Source of the DNA: Microbacterium sufflavum
GTDB taxonomy: Bacteria; Actinomycetota; Actinomycetes; Actinomycetales; Microbacteriaceae
DNA: 64,000 nucleotides
NCBI RefSeq assembly: GCF_023091155.1
Contig: NZ_JAHWXK010000001.1
Span: 2,946,418 to 3,010,417 of the forward strand
Reading direction: 5' to 3'
The position numbers and the translations under genes were made by a program. The notes under the pieces are model-generated. The model did no database searches and had not been told where the DNA came from. It saw nothing but the letters and a program-made list of their open reading frames with translations. Shown piece by piece: positions 20,568-29,922 of the stretch. The stretch's first letter is position 1. Every line of letters begins with the position of its first letter.

Positions 20568-21041
20568 ATGAGGCTAATGCAGAACCCCGCCACCGCCGCA
20601 CGTCCCCGCTACCGGGAGCGGCTCGCACCGAGCCTCTGGCTCCTCGTCACCGTCGCTCTCGCCGGACCGATGGTCTCGCTCATCTTCGTCCCGGTCGGAT
20701 CGACGGTCGCCCTCGTCCTCGGCGCGCTGGTCTCCGCCGCGCTCGTCCTCGCGGTCATCGGTCTTGCCCCGGTCGTCTCGGTCGAGGACGGCGTGCTCCG
20801 CGCCGGTCGCGCGCACATCGACGTGACCCACCTCGGCGAACCGCTCGCGCTCGATGGAGCAGACGCACGTCACGCCAGAGGACCCGGAATCCCCGCCCGC
20901 GGGTGGCACCTCATCCGCGGCGGTATCGACGGCCTGGTCGTGGTGCCCAACCTCGACGACGCGGATCCGGTCGTGGCGTGGACCATCTCGACCCGCACCC
21001 CCGACCGCCTCGCTGCGGCGATCCGCGCCGCGAAAGGCTGA
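20568..21041 (+). CDS. DUF3093 family membrane protein
   Basis: 157 residues. Two adjacent hydrophobic helices lie at about residues 20-65 (LWLLVTVALAGPMVSLIFV, then LVLGALVSAALVLAVIGLAP), followed by a soluble C-terminal domain (GVLRAGRAHIDVTHLGEPLAL ... GWHLIRGGIDGLVVV). This matches DUF3093, typically found divergent from dut in actinobacteria. The function is unknown. The start could be the ATG at 20568 or the one at 20577; neither has a clear Shine-Dalgarno sequence. Only 3 bp separate the first from the dut start. Confidence 0.85.
   Translation: MRLMQNPATAARPRYRERLAPSLWLLVTVALAGPMVSLIFVPVGSTVALVLGALVSAALVLAVIGLAPVVSVEDGVLRAGRAHIDVTHLGEPLALDGADARHARGPGIPARGWHLIRGGIDGLVVVPNLDDADPVVAWTISTRTPDRLAAAIRAAKG
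20571..20576 (-). promoter_or_regulatory. -10 hexamer for leaderless dut transcript
   Basis: On the minus strand this is TAGCCT, followed by 6 nt and the dut GTG. It overlaps codons 2-3 of the divergent DUF3093 gene if that starts at 20568, or lies just outside it if it starts at the ATG at 20577. Confidence 0.5.
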
Positions 21042-21059
21042 GCCACCCGCCAACGACAG

Positions 21060-21089
21060 CGCGCCCCTGACCGGATGGCCGGGGGCGCG
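21060..21089. terminator. Hairpin between convergent DUF3093 and DUF4193 genes
   Basis: CGCGCCCC (21060-21067) pairs with GGGGCGCG (21082-21089); the loop can form a smaller inner CCGG stem. It lies between two convergent stop codons and can serve both strands. Confidence 0.6.
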
Positions 21090-21112
21090 TCATGCGTCGC
21101 TCGGAGGACTGC

Positions 21113-21406
21113 TCAGGCAGCGCACTCCTTGCAGATGGGGCCGTCGGGTCCCTCGTGGTCGAGCTGCGAACGATGCTTCACGAGGAAGCAGCTCATGCAC
21201 GTGAACTCGTCCTGCTGCGCGGGCAGCACGACGACGTCGAGCTCGAGGTCGGAGAGGTCCGCGCCCGGCAGGTCGAAGTTCGAGGGGTTGTCGGAGTCCT
21301 CGTCCCCCGTCGTGCCGGACAGCTTGTCCGGCACACGCTCCTTCAGGGCTTCGATCGACTCGGAGTCGTCTTCACTCTTTCGGGGAGCGTCGTAATCGGT
21401 TGCCAT
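21113..21406 (-). CDS. DUF4193 small zinc-ribbon-like protein
   Basis: 97 residues from the ATG at 21406, which has GGAGA upstream at 7-nt spacing; a longer frame to 21586 has no start signal. The first two thirds are very acidic (SEDDSESIEA, GTTGDEDSDN). The C-terminus holds two CxxC pairs, FTCMSCFLVKHRSQL and ICKECAA, that probably bind zinc. DUF4193 proteins are conserved across actinobacteria and often lie near dut and sepH; the function is unknown, though the acidic tail plus zinc ribbon is reminiscent of RNA-polymerase-associated proteins (inference). Confidence 0.88.
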   Translation of the reverse strand: MATDYDAPRKSEDDSESIEALKERVPDKLSGTTGDEDSDNPSNFDLPGADLSDLELDVVVLPAQQDEFTCMSCFLVKHRSQLDHEGPDGPICKECAA

Positions 21407-21605
21407 GCGGTGAATCTCCACTTTCATGGTGCGAGTGGGCGGGTGTGCCGTCGGGTAATCGGCGGCCATAGTTTGCATGACGGTGGGGCATTTCGCAAAT
21501 GCCTCCGCATGCGACAGGGCAAACTCACGGCACGCCCGCGATATTCCCTGTTCCGCCCCCTCCCCCGTGACACCATGAACGCACACCCATCAGAGGGGCA
21601 TTCGC

Positions 21606-22649
21606 ATGGAAAACGTCACCATCGTCGGCACTGAAGCAGGAGTCCTCGTGCTCGCGACCGAGTCGGGCGAACGCTTCGCGCTGCCCATCGACGACGTGCT
21701 GCAGCGGGAGATCCGCCGCGCCACCCGACAGGCCGAACCGACCGCCCAGAAGCTCGCCGCGAGCCCGCGCGACATCCAGGCGCAGATCCGCGCCGGTCTC
21801 ACCGCACCCGAGGTCGCCGAGCTGCTCGGTATCGCGGTCGACGACGTGGTCCGCTTCGAGGGGCCGGTGCTCGCCGAGCGCGAGCACATCATCGGCCAGG
21901 CTCTCGCCGTGCCCGTGCTCATCGGCAGCGAGGTCGAACCGGACGCCCAGCCGACGTTCGGCGCGGCCGTGCGCGCCAAGCTCGCAGAGGTCGCGGCGAC
22001 GTCCGAGCGCTGGGCGAGCTGGAAGGAGGACACCGGCTGGATCGTGAAGCTCGAGTTCACAGCCAACGACGTCGATCACGACGCCCGGTGGAGCTTCGAC
22101 CCCCGGCGCAGCGCGCTCTCGCCCCTCAACGCCGACGCCACTCAGCTCTCCCGCCAGGGCTCGCTCCCCGAGGGACTGATCCCCCGGCTCCGCGCGGTGG
22201 AAGCCGACCGGACGACGTCGCCGTACAAGGACGACAGCCGTTTCGACTCCGGTGCCTTCGGACCGCGCCTCGTGCCCACCCCGGAGGGGGAGGTCGAAGA
22301 GCCGTCGCTGCCGGAGCGCTCCGCCCCCGCCGTCCAGGACGCGGCGATCAACCGCGCCCCCGACTCCAGCGCCCCGAGCGCCGAGACCGCCGACCTGCTG
22401 GAAGCCCTGCGACGGCGTCGGGGTCAGCGCGAGACGTCACCGCTGCTCGAGGAGCACGAGGAGAGCCGCGAGGAGTCGAGCCCGATCTCTCTCTTCGAGG
22501 CCTTCGACGATGTCAGCGAGCCGGAGACGACGGAACCGGACTCGCCGCGCAGCCCCGCCGAACCGGCGGAGAGCGGCGGCCGTCGTCGTCGTCGCAACGC
22601 CATGCCGTCGTGGGACGAGATCGTCTTCGGAGCGCGCACCGACGAGTGA
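21606..22649 (+). CDS. sepH: Septation protein SepH
   Basis: 347 residues with AGAGGGG upstream. The N-terminal DUF3071 domain (about residues 1-160) includes a helix-turn-helix-like segment, RAGLTAPEVAELLGIAVDDV. A long disordered acidic linker follows, and the conserved C-terminal tip MPSWDEIVFG is present. In Streptomyces SepH binds FtsZ and stimulates filament assembly for cell division. The gene is monocistronic here. A HTH-bearing cell-division protein could be misread as a transcription factor, but the C-terminal motif settles it. Confidence 0.92.
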   Translation: MENVTIVGTEAGVLVLATESGERFALPIDDVLQREIRRATRQAEPTAQKLAASPRDIQAQIRAGLTAPEVAELLGIAVDDVVRFEGPVLAEREHIIGQALAVPVLIGSEVEPDAQPTFGAAVRAKLAEVAATSERWASWKEDTGWIVKLEFTANDVDHDARWSFDPRRSALSPLNADATQLSRQGSLPEGLIPRLRAVEADRTTSPYKDDSRFDSGAFGPRLVPTPEGEVEEPSLPERSAPAVQDAAINRAPDSSAPSAETADLLEALRRRRGQRETSPLLEEHEESREESSPISLFEAFDDVSEPETTEPDSPRSPAEPAESGGRRRRRNAMPSWDEIVFGARTDE

Positions 22650-22676
22650 GTCGCGCTCTCCGCGGTGGCGTCGGCG

Positions 22677-23798
22677 TCACCGTGCGAAGGCACCGAGACG
22701 GATGAGCGGCACCCGCGTCTCCTCATCGGTCATGGCACCGTGCTGTCCGATCATGCCGCGATTGCGCTGATCCGCTGCGGTGCCGTCGTACACCGCCCAG
22801 GACCCGCGCGCGATCACGAGCACGTCCCCCACCCGGGCAGCCGCGGCCTCCGTCACCGCGGGACCGAACAGGCCGGCCCTGATGGCGTCGTCGCGCGTCA
22901 CGACATCGGCGGCGCCCTCCAGGTCGGTGCGCAGCCGGGAGAGCACCGCGCTCACGTCGGCGGCCGGCTCCAGGTACACGTGCAGCATGCGCGGCTCGCC
23001 GCCCAGGTGCCGCACCCCGCGCAGGTGCGATTCGTCGAGGACCGCCTGCCGATGGGCGGGGACATCGACCATGCCGTGGTCGGAGGTCACCAGGACGCCG
23101 ACGCCCGGAGGCACACGAACGCTCAGGGCGGCATCGATGCGCTCCAGCGCCGCGACCCACTCCGCGGAGGCGATCCCGTAGCGGTGCCCCGCCTTGTCGA
23201 CCTCGGGCAGATAGCAGTAGACGAAGGAGCCCGGATGGTCGTGGGCGAGAGCGAAGGCCGCCTCGACCCGATCCTCCGGGGTCAGCGCGGGGACGAAGGT
23301 CGCGCCGCGCAGCGTCGCGCGCGTGAACCCGCTCGTGGCGTACGCGGCGAGCCCCACGGCGAACGTCTCGCGGCCCGCGGCAGCCTCCCGCTCGAAGACG
23401 GTCGGCACCGGCTGCCACGCGAGCGGGTCGAGCCCGTCGCTCTCCCACCCGCTGAGCTGGTTCACGAGCACGTCACGCTCGCGGTCGAGGACGCGGTACC
23501 CCACCAGCCCGTGCTCGCCGGGCCAGACACCCGTCACGATGCTGGTCAGCGCGGCAGCCGTCGTCGACGGGAACACGCTGTGCGCGACATCCCGCTTCGT
23601 CATCGCCCCACTGAGCGTGCGCGCGTGACCGGAGTGCCCGCGGAGGCTGAGGGCGCCCAGTCCGTCGACGACCACCAGCACGACCGACTCCGTGCGCGGG
23701 AGCAGCTCCGACTCGCCGCGGAGAGCGGCGCTCAGGTCGCCCGCCACCCCGACGACGCTCCGGGCGCTGGGCGAGGCGGACGGTAGCATGAGGGACAT
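22677..23798 (-). CDS. Alkaline phosphatase superfamily protein (nucleotide pyrophosphatase/phosphodiesterase-like)
   Basis: 373 residues. Metal-binding motifs of the superfamily are present: VLVVVDGLGALSL near residue 40, HSVFPSTTAAALTSIVTGVWP with the nucleophile threonine region, YCYLPEVDKAGHRYG, and VLVTSDHGMVDVPAH. Members hydrolyse phosphodiester or pyrophosphate bonds; the substrate is unknown. No signal peptide is evident, so it is probably cytoplasmic. It is divergent from parC with a 44-bp gap. The alternative start at 23789 shortens it by three residues. Confidence 0.85.
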   Translation of the reverse strand: MSLMLPSASPSARSVVGVAGDLSAALRGESELLPRTESVVLVVVDGLGALSLRGHSGHARTLSGAMTKRDVAHSVFPSTTAAALTSIVTGVWPGEHGLVGYRVLDRERDVLVNQLSGWESDGLDPLAWQPVPTVFEREAAAGRETFAVGLAAYATSGFTRATLRGATFVPALTPEDRVEAAFALAHDHPGSFVYCYLPEVDKAGHRYGIASAEWVAALERIDAALSVRVPPGVGVLVTSDHGMVDVPAHRQAVLDESHLRGVRHLGGEPRMLHVYLEPAADVSAVLSRLRTDLEGAADVVTRDDAIRAGLFGPAVTEAAAARVGDVLVIARGSWAVYDGTAADQRNRGMIGQHGAMTDEETRVPLIRLGAFAR

Positions 23799-23842
23799 CC
23801 GAGCCAGTCTGACACAGGCTCCCGTACGCCCCCAGGAAGTCC

Positions 23843-26284
23843 ATGCCGAAAACCCCGCCGTCCGAGCCCGTCGACGAACGCATCCAGGACATCGATCTCT
23901 CTCACGAGATGCAGGGCTCCTTCCTCGAATACGCGTACTCCGTCATCTACTCCCGCGCCCTTCCGGACGCGCGGGACGGGCTCAAGCCGGTGCAGCGCCG
24001 CATCCTGTTCCAGATGGCCGAGATGGGTCTGCGCCCCGACCGCGGTCACGTCAAGAGCGCGCGCGTCGTCGGCGAGGTGATGGGAAAGCTGCACCCCCAC
24101 GGCGACTCCGCCATCTACGACGCGCTCGTGCGGCTCGCCCAGGAGTGGGCGCTGCGCGTGCCGCTCGTCGACGGGCATGGCAACTTCGGCTCACTCGACG
24201 ACGGCCCGGCGGCCGCCCGGTACACCGAGGCACGACTCGCGGCCGCCGCACTCTCCCTCACGGAGAACCTCGACGAGGACGTCGTCGACTTCATCCCCAA
24301 CTACGACGGCCAATTCCAGCAGCCCGCCGTGCTGCCCGCGGCCTTCCCGAACCTGCTGGTCAACGGCGCCAGCGGCATCGCCGTCGGCATGGCGACGAAC
24401 ATGGCCCCGCACAACCTCATCGAGGTCGTGGCCGCAGCCGTGCATCTCCTCGAGCACCCGGACGCCACGACGGAAGAGCTGATGGAGTACGTGCCCGGCC
24501 CCGACTTCCCCTCGGGCGGCATCCTGATGGGCCTCGAAGGCGTGAAGGACGCGTACACCACCGGCCGCGGCGCCCTGAAGGTCCGCGGCAAGACATCGAT
24601 CGAGCCGCTCGGCCCCCGCCGCACGGGCATCATCGTCTCCGAGCTGCCCTATATGGTCGGCCCCGAGCGACTGATCGAGAAGATCCGGGACGCCGTCCAG
24701 GCCAAGAAGCTGCAGGGCATCAGCGACGTCACCGACCTCACCGACCGCAACCACGGACTGCGCGTGGCCATCGGCGTGAAGACCGGGTTCGATCCGAACG
24801 CGGTCCTGGAACAGCTGTATCGGCTGACACCGCTGGAAGACTCGTTCAGCATCAACAACGTCGCCCTGGTGGACGGGCAGCCGCGAACCCTCGGCCTCAA
24901 GGAGATGCTGAGCGTCTACGTCGGGCATCGCATCGAGGTCATCACCCGCCGCAGCCGCTACCGCCTCGCCCGGCGCGAGGAACGTCTCCACCTCGTCGAG
25001 GGCCTCCTCATCGCGATCCTCGACATCGACGAGGTCATCCAGGTCATCCGCTCCTCCGACGACTCGGAACAGGCGCGCACCCGCCTGCGCTCGGTCTTCG
25101 ATCTCAGCGAGCCGCAGGCCGAGTACATCCTCGAGCTGCGGCTGCGGCGCCTGACCAAGTTCTCCCGCATCGAGCTGGAGACCGAGCGCGACGCGCTGCT
25201 CGCCGAGATCGCGGACCTGCGAGAGCTGCTCGGCAGCCCCGCGCTGCTCCGCGCCGCCGTCGCCCGCGAGCTCGACGCCGTGGCCGAGGCATACGGGACC
25301 CCGCGACGCACGCTGCTGCTCAACGCGGCTCCGCCGAAGCCCCGCGCCGCCAAGGGGGCCGCCGACCTGCAGATCGCCGACGCGCCCACCACGCTCGTGC
25401 TGTCCACCACCGGTCGTGCCGTCCGGGTCGACCTGGGCGACGGCCAGGAGCTCACGGCCCCCACCCGCCGGAGCAAACACGACGCCATCCTCGCCACGGT
25501 CGAGACCACGGTGCGCGCCGAGCTCGGTGCGCTCACGAGCAGCGGACGGGTCGTGCGCTTCTCCCCCGTCGACCTTCCGTCGGTTCCGGCGAGCTCGGTC
25601 CAGCTGGCGGCCGGCGCCCCGCTGCGCGACTACCTCGGCATCACCACGAAGGGCGAGCGCATCCTCGGGTTCGTACGCTTCGACAGCGACACGCCGATCG
25701 CCCTGGGCACCGCGCAGGGCGTCGTGAAGCGCATCGTGCCGTCGGCACTCCCCGTCCGCCCGGAGCTCGAGGTGATCGGCCTCAAGCCCGGCGACACGGT
25801 CGTGGGGGCGGCGGAGTCCCCCGACGACGCCGAGCTCGTGTTCCTCACCTCCGATGCGCAGCTGCTCCGCTTCGCTGCCGCGAGCGTGCGACCGCAGGGC
25901 GCTGCCGCCGGAGGTATGGCCGGCATCAAGCTCGGGGCCGGCGCCACGGTGCTGTTCTTCGGGGTGGTCGCACCGGGGGTCGACGCGGTCGTGGCGACCG
26001 TGTCGGGTGCCGAGAGCATCCTGCCCGGAACCGATCCAGGACGCGCGAAGGTCTCGTCGTTCGCGGAGTACCCCGCCAAGGGACGAGCGACCGGCGGGGT
26101 GCGCGCCCACGCCTTCCTGAAGGGCGAGGACCGGCTGACGGTCGCGTGGGTCGGTCCCAACCCGCCGCTCGCGGTCGACCCGACGGGTGCCGTCCGCAAG
26201 CTCCCGGAGTCCGGCGCCCGACGCGATGCCTCCGGTCAGCCCATCGACGGCGTGATCGGCAGCATCGGGCGCACGATCGTCTGA
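23843..26284 (+). CDS. parC: DNA topoisomerase IV subunit A (GyrA/ParC family)
   Basis: 813 residues. The N-terminus reads [20 protein letters not shown]. The quinolone-determining region [12 protein letters not shown] has the wild-type serine and aspartate (S89, D93), and the DNA-cleaving tyrosine is Y127 in [13 protein letters not shown]-terminal beta-propeller repeats follow from about residue 500. With the convergent parE-type gene it forms a type II topoisomerase that unlinks daughter chromosomes. The genomic gyrA is expected elsewhere, next to gyrB near the origin; the separation from that locus favours parC over gyrA. Confidence 0.92.
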   Translation: MPKTPPSEPVDERIQDIDLSHEMQGSFLEYAYSVIYSRALPDARDGLKPVQRRILFQMAEMGLRPDRGHVKSARVVGEVMGKLHPHGDSAIYDALVRLAQEWALRVPLVDGHGNFGSLDDGPAAARYTEARLAAAALSLTENLDEDVVDFIPNYDGQFQQPAVLPAAFPNLLVNGASGIAVGMATNMAPHNLIEVVAAAVHLLEHPDATTEELMEYVPGPDFPSGGILMGLEGVKDAYTTGRGALKVRGKTSIEPLGPRRTGIIVSELPYMVGPERLIEKIRDAVQAKKLQGISDVTDLTDRNHGLRVAIGVKTGFDPNAVLEQLYRLTPLEDSFSINNVALVDGQPRTLGLKEMLSVYVGHRIEVITRRSRYRLARREERLHLVEGLLIAILDIDEVIQVIRSSDDSEQARTRLRSVFDLSEPQAEYILELRLRRLTKFSRIELETERDALLAEIADLRELLGSPALLRAAVARELDAVAEAYGTPRRTLLLNAAPPKPRAAKGAADLQIADAPTTLVLSTTGRAVRVDLGDGQELTAPTRRSKHDAILATVETTVRAELGALTSSGRVVRFSPVDLPSVPASSVQLAAGAPLRDYLGITTKGERILGFVRFDSDTPIALGTAQGVVKRIVPSALPVRPELEVIGLKPGDTVVGAAESPDDAELVFLTSDAQLLRFAAASVRPQGAAAGGMAGIKLGAGATVLFFGVVAPGVDAVVATVSGAESILPGTDPGRAKVSSFAEYPAKGRATGGVRAHAFLKGEDRLTVAWVGPNPPLAVDPTGAVRKLPESGARRDASGQPIDGVIGSIGRTIV

Positions 26285-26302
26285 GCGCGCGAAGAGCCGT
26301 CG

Positions 26303-26333
26303 AGCGGGGTGCCCGGGCTTCGGGCTCCCCGCT
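26303..26333. terminator. Bidirectional hairpin between parC and parE
   Basis: AGCGGGG+GCCCG (26303-26315) pairs with CGGGC+CCCCGCT (26321-26333) with one central mismatch and a 5-nt loop. It sits between the convergent stop codons. Confidence 0.68.
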
Positions 26334-26338
26334 GCGTG

Positions 26339-28450
26339 TCAGGCGTCGATGGACTCGCGCGACAGCCGGTCGGCCGAGTCGATGATGAACTCGCGCCGCG
26401 GAGCGACCTCGTTGCCCATCAGCAGCTCGAACACGCGACCGGCGGCCTCCGCGTCCTCCATACGGACGCGACGGAGCAGACGCCCGGAGCGGTCCATGGT
26501 CGTGTTCGCCAGCTGCTCGGCGTCCATCTCCCCGAGACCCTTGTAGCGCTGGATCGGCTCGTGCCACCGCTTGCCCGCCTTGCGGAGCTTCGCCAGCAGC
26601 GCGTGCATCTCCTGCTCGGTGTACGTGTAGATCGTCTCGTTCGGCTTGGACCCCGGGTTGATCACGATGATGCGGTGCAGCGGAGGAACGGCGGCGAACA
26701 CGCGGCCGTGCTCGATCAGTGGTCGCATGTACCGGAAGAACAGCGTGAGCAGCAGGGTGCGGATGTGGGCGCCGTCGACGTCGGCGTCGCTCATCAGGAT
26801 GATCTTCCCGTAGCGCGCCGCCTCGATGTCGAACGTGCGACCCGAGCCCGCTCCGATCACCTGGATAATCGACGCGCACTCCGCATTGGAGAGCATGTCC
26901 CCGACCGAGGCCTTCTGCACGTTGAGGATCTTGCCGCGGATGGGCAGGAGTGCCTGGAACTCGCTGTTGCGCGCGTTCTTCGCCGTGCCGAGAGCGGAGT
27001 CGCCCTCCACGATGAACAGCTCGCTGCGTTCGACGTCGTTGGTGCGGCAGTCGACGAGCTTCGTGGGGAGCGTGGACGACTCCAGCGCGTTCTTGCGGCG
27101 CTGTGTCTCCTTGTGCGCCCGCGCGGACACCCTGGCCTTCATCTCGGACACGATCTTGTCGAGCAGCTGCGTGGCCTGGCTCTTGTCGTCGCGCTTCGTC
27201 GACGTGAAGCGCTGCAGGAGCTCCTTGCGCATGACCTGGGCGACGATCTGCCGCACCGCCGGCGTGCCGAGCACCTCCTTGGTCTGGCCCTCGAACTGCG
27301 GTTCGGGCACGTTGACGGTGAGCACGGCCGTGAGCCCGGCCAGCACGTCGTCCTTCTCCAGCTTGTCGTTGCCGACCTTCAGCCGGCGGGCGTTCTGCTC
27401 GACCTGCGCGCGGAGAACCTTCAGCAGCTCCTGCTCGAAGCCCTGCTGGTGCGTGCCGCCCTTGGGCGTGGAGATGATGTTGACGAACGAGCGGATGCGG
27501 GTGTCGTAGCCCGTGCCCCAGCGCAGCGCGACATCCACTTCGCAGACGCGCTCCACCTCGGTCGCGACCATGTGGCCGTCCGCCTGCAGCACGGGCACCG
27601 TCTCGCGGAACGTGCCCTCGCCCTGGATGCGCCACGTGTCCGTCACCGGCGGGTCGATGGCGAGGTAGTCGACGAACTCGGAGATGCCGCCCTCGTACAG
27701 GTACGACGTCTCGATCGGCCCGGCGGGAGCGCCGTCGTCGCCGACGGGCGCCGTACCGGCGCGCTCGTCGCGCACCACGATCTCGAGGCCCGGGACCAGG
27801 AACGCCGTCTGTCGCGCACGCGTCTCCAGCTCCGCCAGCTGGAACGCGGCGTCCTTCGTGAAGATCTGCCGGTCGGCCCAGTAGCGCACGCGCGTGCCGG
27901 TGACGCCGCGCGGCGCCTTGCCGATGACCCGCAGCTCGCTCTTCTCCTCGAACGGCGTGAACGGCGCGTCGGGCCGCTTCTCGCCGGAGTCGCGGAACAC
28001 GCCAGGCTCGCCGCGGTGGAACGACATCGCATAGGTCTTGCCGCCGCGATCGACCTCGACGTCGAGACGCTCGGAGAGGGCGTTGACCACCGAGGCACCG
28101 ACGCCGTGCAGTCCACCGGACGCGGCGTACGAGCCGCCGCCGAACTTCCCGCCGGCGTGCAGCTTGGTGTAGACGACCTCGACGCCGGACAGCCCGGTGC
28201 GCGGTTCGACGTCGACCGGGATGCCGCGGCCTCGGTCGTGCACCTCGACGCTGCCGTCCTCGTGCAGGATGATGTCGATGCGCGACCCGTTGCCGGCGAC
28301 GGCCTCGTCGACGGAGTTGTCGATGATCTCCCACAGGCAGTGCATGAGCCCGGGCGAACCGTTCGAGCCGATGTACATGCCCGGTCGTTTGCGGACCGCC
28401 TCGAGTCCTTCGAGCACCTGGAGATGATGGGCGGAGTACTCGGCATTCAC
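26339..28450 (-). CDS. parE: DNA topoisomerase IV subunit B (GyrB/ParE family)
   Basis: 703 residues from the GTG at 28450. The ATPase domain carries EAVRKRPGMYIGSNG, IIDNSVDEAVAGNG and YAASGGLHGVGASVVNAL. The TOPRIM domain has FIVEGDSALG and ILMSDADVDGAHIRTLL. It supplies the ATPase and metal-binding half of topoisomerase IV together with the convergent parC product. The start is uncertain: an alternative GTG at 28495 would add 15 residues, and the chosen one has GGAG only about 5 nt upstream. The two subunit genes converge instead of forming the usual co-directional pair. Confidence 0.92.
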   Translation of the reverse strand: MNAEYSAHHLQVLEGLEAVRKRPGMYIGSNGSPGLMHCLWEIIDNSVDEAVAGNGSRIDIILHEDGSVEVHDRGRGIPVDVEPRTGLSGVEVVYTKLHAGGKFGGGSYAASGGLHGVGASVVNALSERLDVEVDRGGKTYAMSFHRGEPGVFRDSGEKRPDAPFTPFEEKSELRVIGKAPRGVTGTRVRYWADRQIFTKDAAFQLAELETRARQTAFLVPGLEIVVRDERAGTAPVGDDGAPAGPIETSYLYEGGISEFVDYLAIDPPVTDTWRIQGEGTFRETVPVLQADGHMVATEVERVCEVDVALRWGTGYDTRIRSFVNIISTPKGGTHQQGFEQELLKVLRAQVEQNARRLKVGNDKLEKDDVLAGLTAVLTVNVPEPQFEGQTKEVLGTPAVRQIVAQVMRKELLQRFTSTKRDDKSQATQLLDKIVSEMKARVSARAHKETQRRKNALESSTLPTKLVDCRTNDVERSELFIVEGDSALGTAKNARNSEFQALLPIRGKILNVQKASVGDMLSNAECASIIQVIGAGSGRTFDIEAARYGKIILMSDADVDGAHIRTLLLTLFFRYMRPLIEHGRVFAAVPPLHRIIVINPGSKPNETIYTYTEQEMHALLAKLRKAGKRWHEPIQRYKGLGEMDAEQLANTTMDRSGRLLRRVRMEDAEAAGRVFELLMGNEVAPRREFIIDSADRLSRESIDA

Positions 28451-28630
28451 AATCTCCGAGTCTATTCGCGCGGGCGCCGTGGACTCGGCCGACACTCCCC
28501 ACGCGTCGGCAGTCGGCGCGGGCCCGTACGCGCTGAGCGAAACACGCCGACAACCGGGCATGCCCACAGGCGGGGCGTGGTTGTATTGAGCACGACCAAC
28601 AAGGACGCCGACACCCGAGGAGGCCCCGAG

Positions 28631-28849
28631 ATGAATGCAACGACCGAACGTGAGACCTCCGCTGTCGAGTTCCGGCTGACCGCGATGGACCGGTGCGACT
28701 CCTGCGGTGCGCAGGCCTACATCGCCGCCGAGGTCAACGGCTCCGAGCTCCTGTTCTGCGCCCACCACGGCCGCAAGTACGAGGAGAAGCTCCGCAGCGT
28801 CGCCACCAGCTGGCACGACGAGACCGCTCGCCTCGTCGAGACGGTCTGA
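28631..28849 (+). CDS. DUF7455 small zinc-finger-like protein
   Basis: 72 residues with GAGGAGG 7 nt before the ATG. It has CDSCGAQAYI and LLFCAHHGRKYEEKL, giving a CxxC ... CxxH arrangement consistent with one zinc ion. The family is conserved in actinobacteria and often near parE or sigA genes. The function is unknown. A TATTGA hexamer about 45 nt upstream may be the -10 element. Confidence 0.85.
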   Translation: MNATTERETSAVEFRLTAMDRCDSCGAQAYIAAEVNGSELLFCAHHGRKYEEKLRSVATSWHDETARLVETV

Positions 28850-28857
28850 TCGCGCGG

Positions 28858-28890
28858 GTGGAGTGAGCCGGACCCGCCGGCTCAGTCCAC
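28858..28890. terminator. Hairpin between DUF7455 and the racemase genes
   Basis: GTGGA+TGAGCCGG (28858-28871) pairs with CCGGCTCA+TCCAC (28877-28890) with one mismatch. It overlaps the last codons of the convergent racemase-like gene. Confidence 0.6.
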
Positions 28891-29922
28891 CGGCACGCGA
28901 CGGATCCGCGGACTCAGCCGCGTGAGGATCTCCTCTCCGACCGTGTCGATCCGTTCCGCGAGCGTCGTGGCCGAGGACTCGCCCGCCTCTCCGGGACCGA
29001 AAATCGTCACCTCGTCCCCGACGGACAGTCCCGCCCATCCCTCGATCTGCGCGAAGAACGGTTCGATCCTTTCGAGCACGCGTGCTCCGGCCGGCGTGCC
29101 GACCCGGGCCCCGACGAGCGTCGATGGCAATCCGTCGAAGGCGCCGACCTCGATCACCGCGCGGCCCTCCTCCACGCGTGCGACCGGCGCCACCAGTCGC
29201 GCGACCGGGCGCACACCCTCCAGCTCGGGCCCGTCCGCGGAGCGGATCCCGTAGCAGAACGCACCGATGCGGGCGACGGTGCCCCGCAGCTCGGGCCGCC
29301 ACCACGACGCGGCGGACGCGGTGAGGTGAAGGGCGGCCGGTGTCGGGCCCGTCCCCCCGGCGGCGCGGACCGCATCGAGGAACACGGCCTGCGCGTCATC
29401 GTCCTCGCGATCGCTCGCCTCCGCGATGTGGCTCCAGATCCCCTCCAGGGACAGCTGTCCGGCAGCCTCTGCAGCCCGAGCCTGCGCGATCGCCCCCGGC
29501 CAGTCCTCCGGGAGCACGCCGTTGCGGTGCAGGCCCGTGTCGATCTTCAGGTGCACGCGCGCAACAGCCCCGAGCGCCTCGGCGCGCGCGATGATGCGGT
29601 GCAGGTACTCCACAGTGCCCACGCCGAGGTCGATCCCCTGGAGCAGCGCCTCGTCGATCTCCGCATCCGTCGAGGTGGCCCACGCGAACACCCTCGCCTC
29701 AGGGCCAACGATCCTTCGCACGTCGAGGCCGCCCCGCACGTCGTAGCTTCCGAACGACGCCACCCCCGCCTGTACGGCCGTCTCCACGGTCCAGGTGAGG
29801 CCGTGGCCGTAGGCGTCGTCCTTGAGCACGAGCATGAGCTCGCATCCGTCGAGGCGGGAGGTGACCGCCGCGATGTTGTCGCGGAGCGTCCGCGCGCTCA
29901 GCCGCAGCTCGGGGCGGCTCAT
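28882..29922 (-). CDS. Alanine racemase-like protein A (keeps PLP lysine, lacks C-terminal tyrosine motif)
   Basis: 346 residues from the ATG at 29922, whose first bases overlap the stop of the upstream racemase-like gene (ATGA). The N-terminal barrel is intact in outline. LMLVLKDDAYGHG holds the PLP-binding lysine (K34), VHLKIDTGLHRNGV matches the canonical KvdTGm-R-G strand, and ARIGAFCYGI is the barrel exit. The C-terminal beta domain is degenerate. The usual G-x-x-VSYG-x-x-Y stretch is missing between the two strands (VARVEEGRAVIEVGAFDGLP), and the M-D pair after 'vGRv' is replaced (ERIEPFFAQIE). It is therefore unlikely to be a complete racemase alone. The next gene upstream has exactly the missing parts. 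An N-terminal extension to 30000 has no start support. Confidence 0.82.
   Translation of the reverse strand: MSRPELRLSARTLRDNIAAVTSRLDGCELMLVLKDDAYGHGLTWTVETAVQAGVASFGSYDVRGGLDVRRIVGPEARVFAWATSTDAEIDEALLQGIDLGVGTVEYLHRIIARAEALGAVARVHLKIDTGLHRNGVLPEDWPGAIAQARAAEAAGQLSLEGIWSHIAEASDREDDDAQAVFLDAVRAAGGTGPTPAALHLTASAASWWRPELRGTVARIGAFCYGIRSADGPELEGVRPVARLVAPVARVEEGRAVIEVGAFDGLPSTLVGARVGTPAGARVLERIEPFFAQIEGWAGLSVGDEVTIFGPGEAGESSATTLAERIDTVGEEILTRLSPRIRRVPVD

Noticed and set aside
26339..29305. parE as a 988-residue protein
   Set aside because: The upstream part is antisense to DUF7455 and the racemase-like gene; homology begins at the GTG at 28450.
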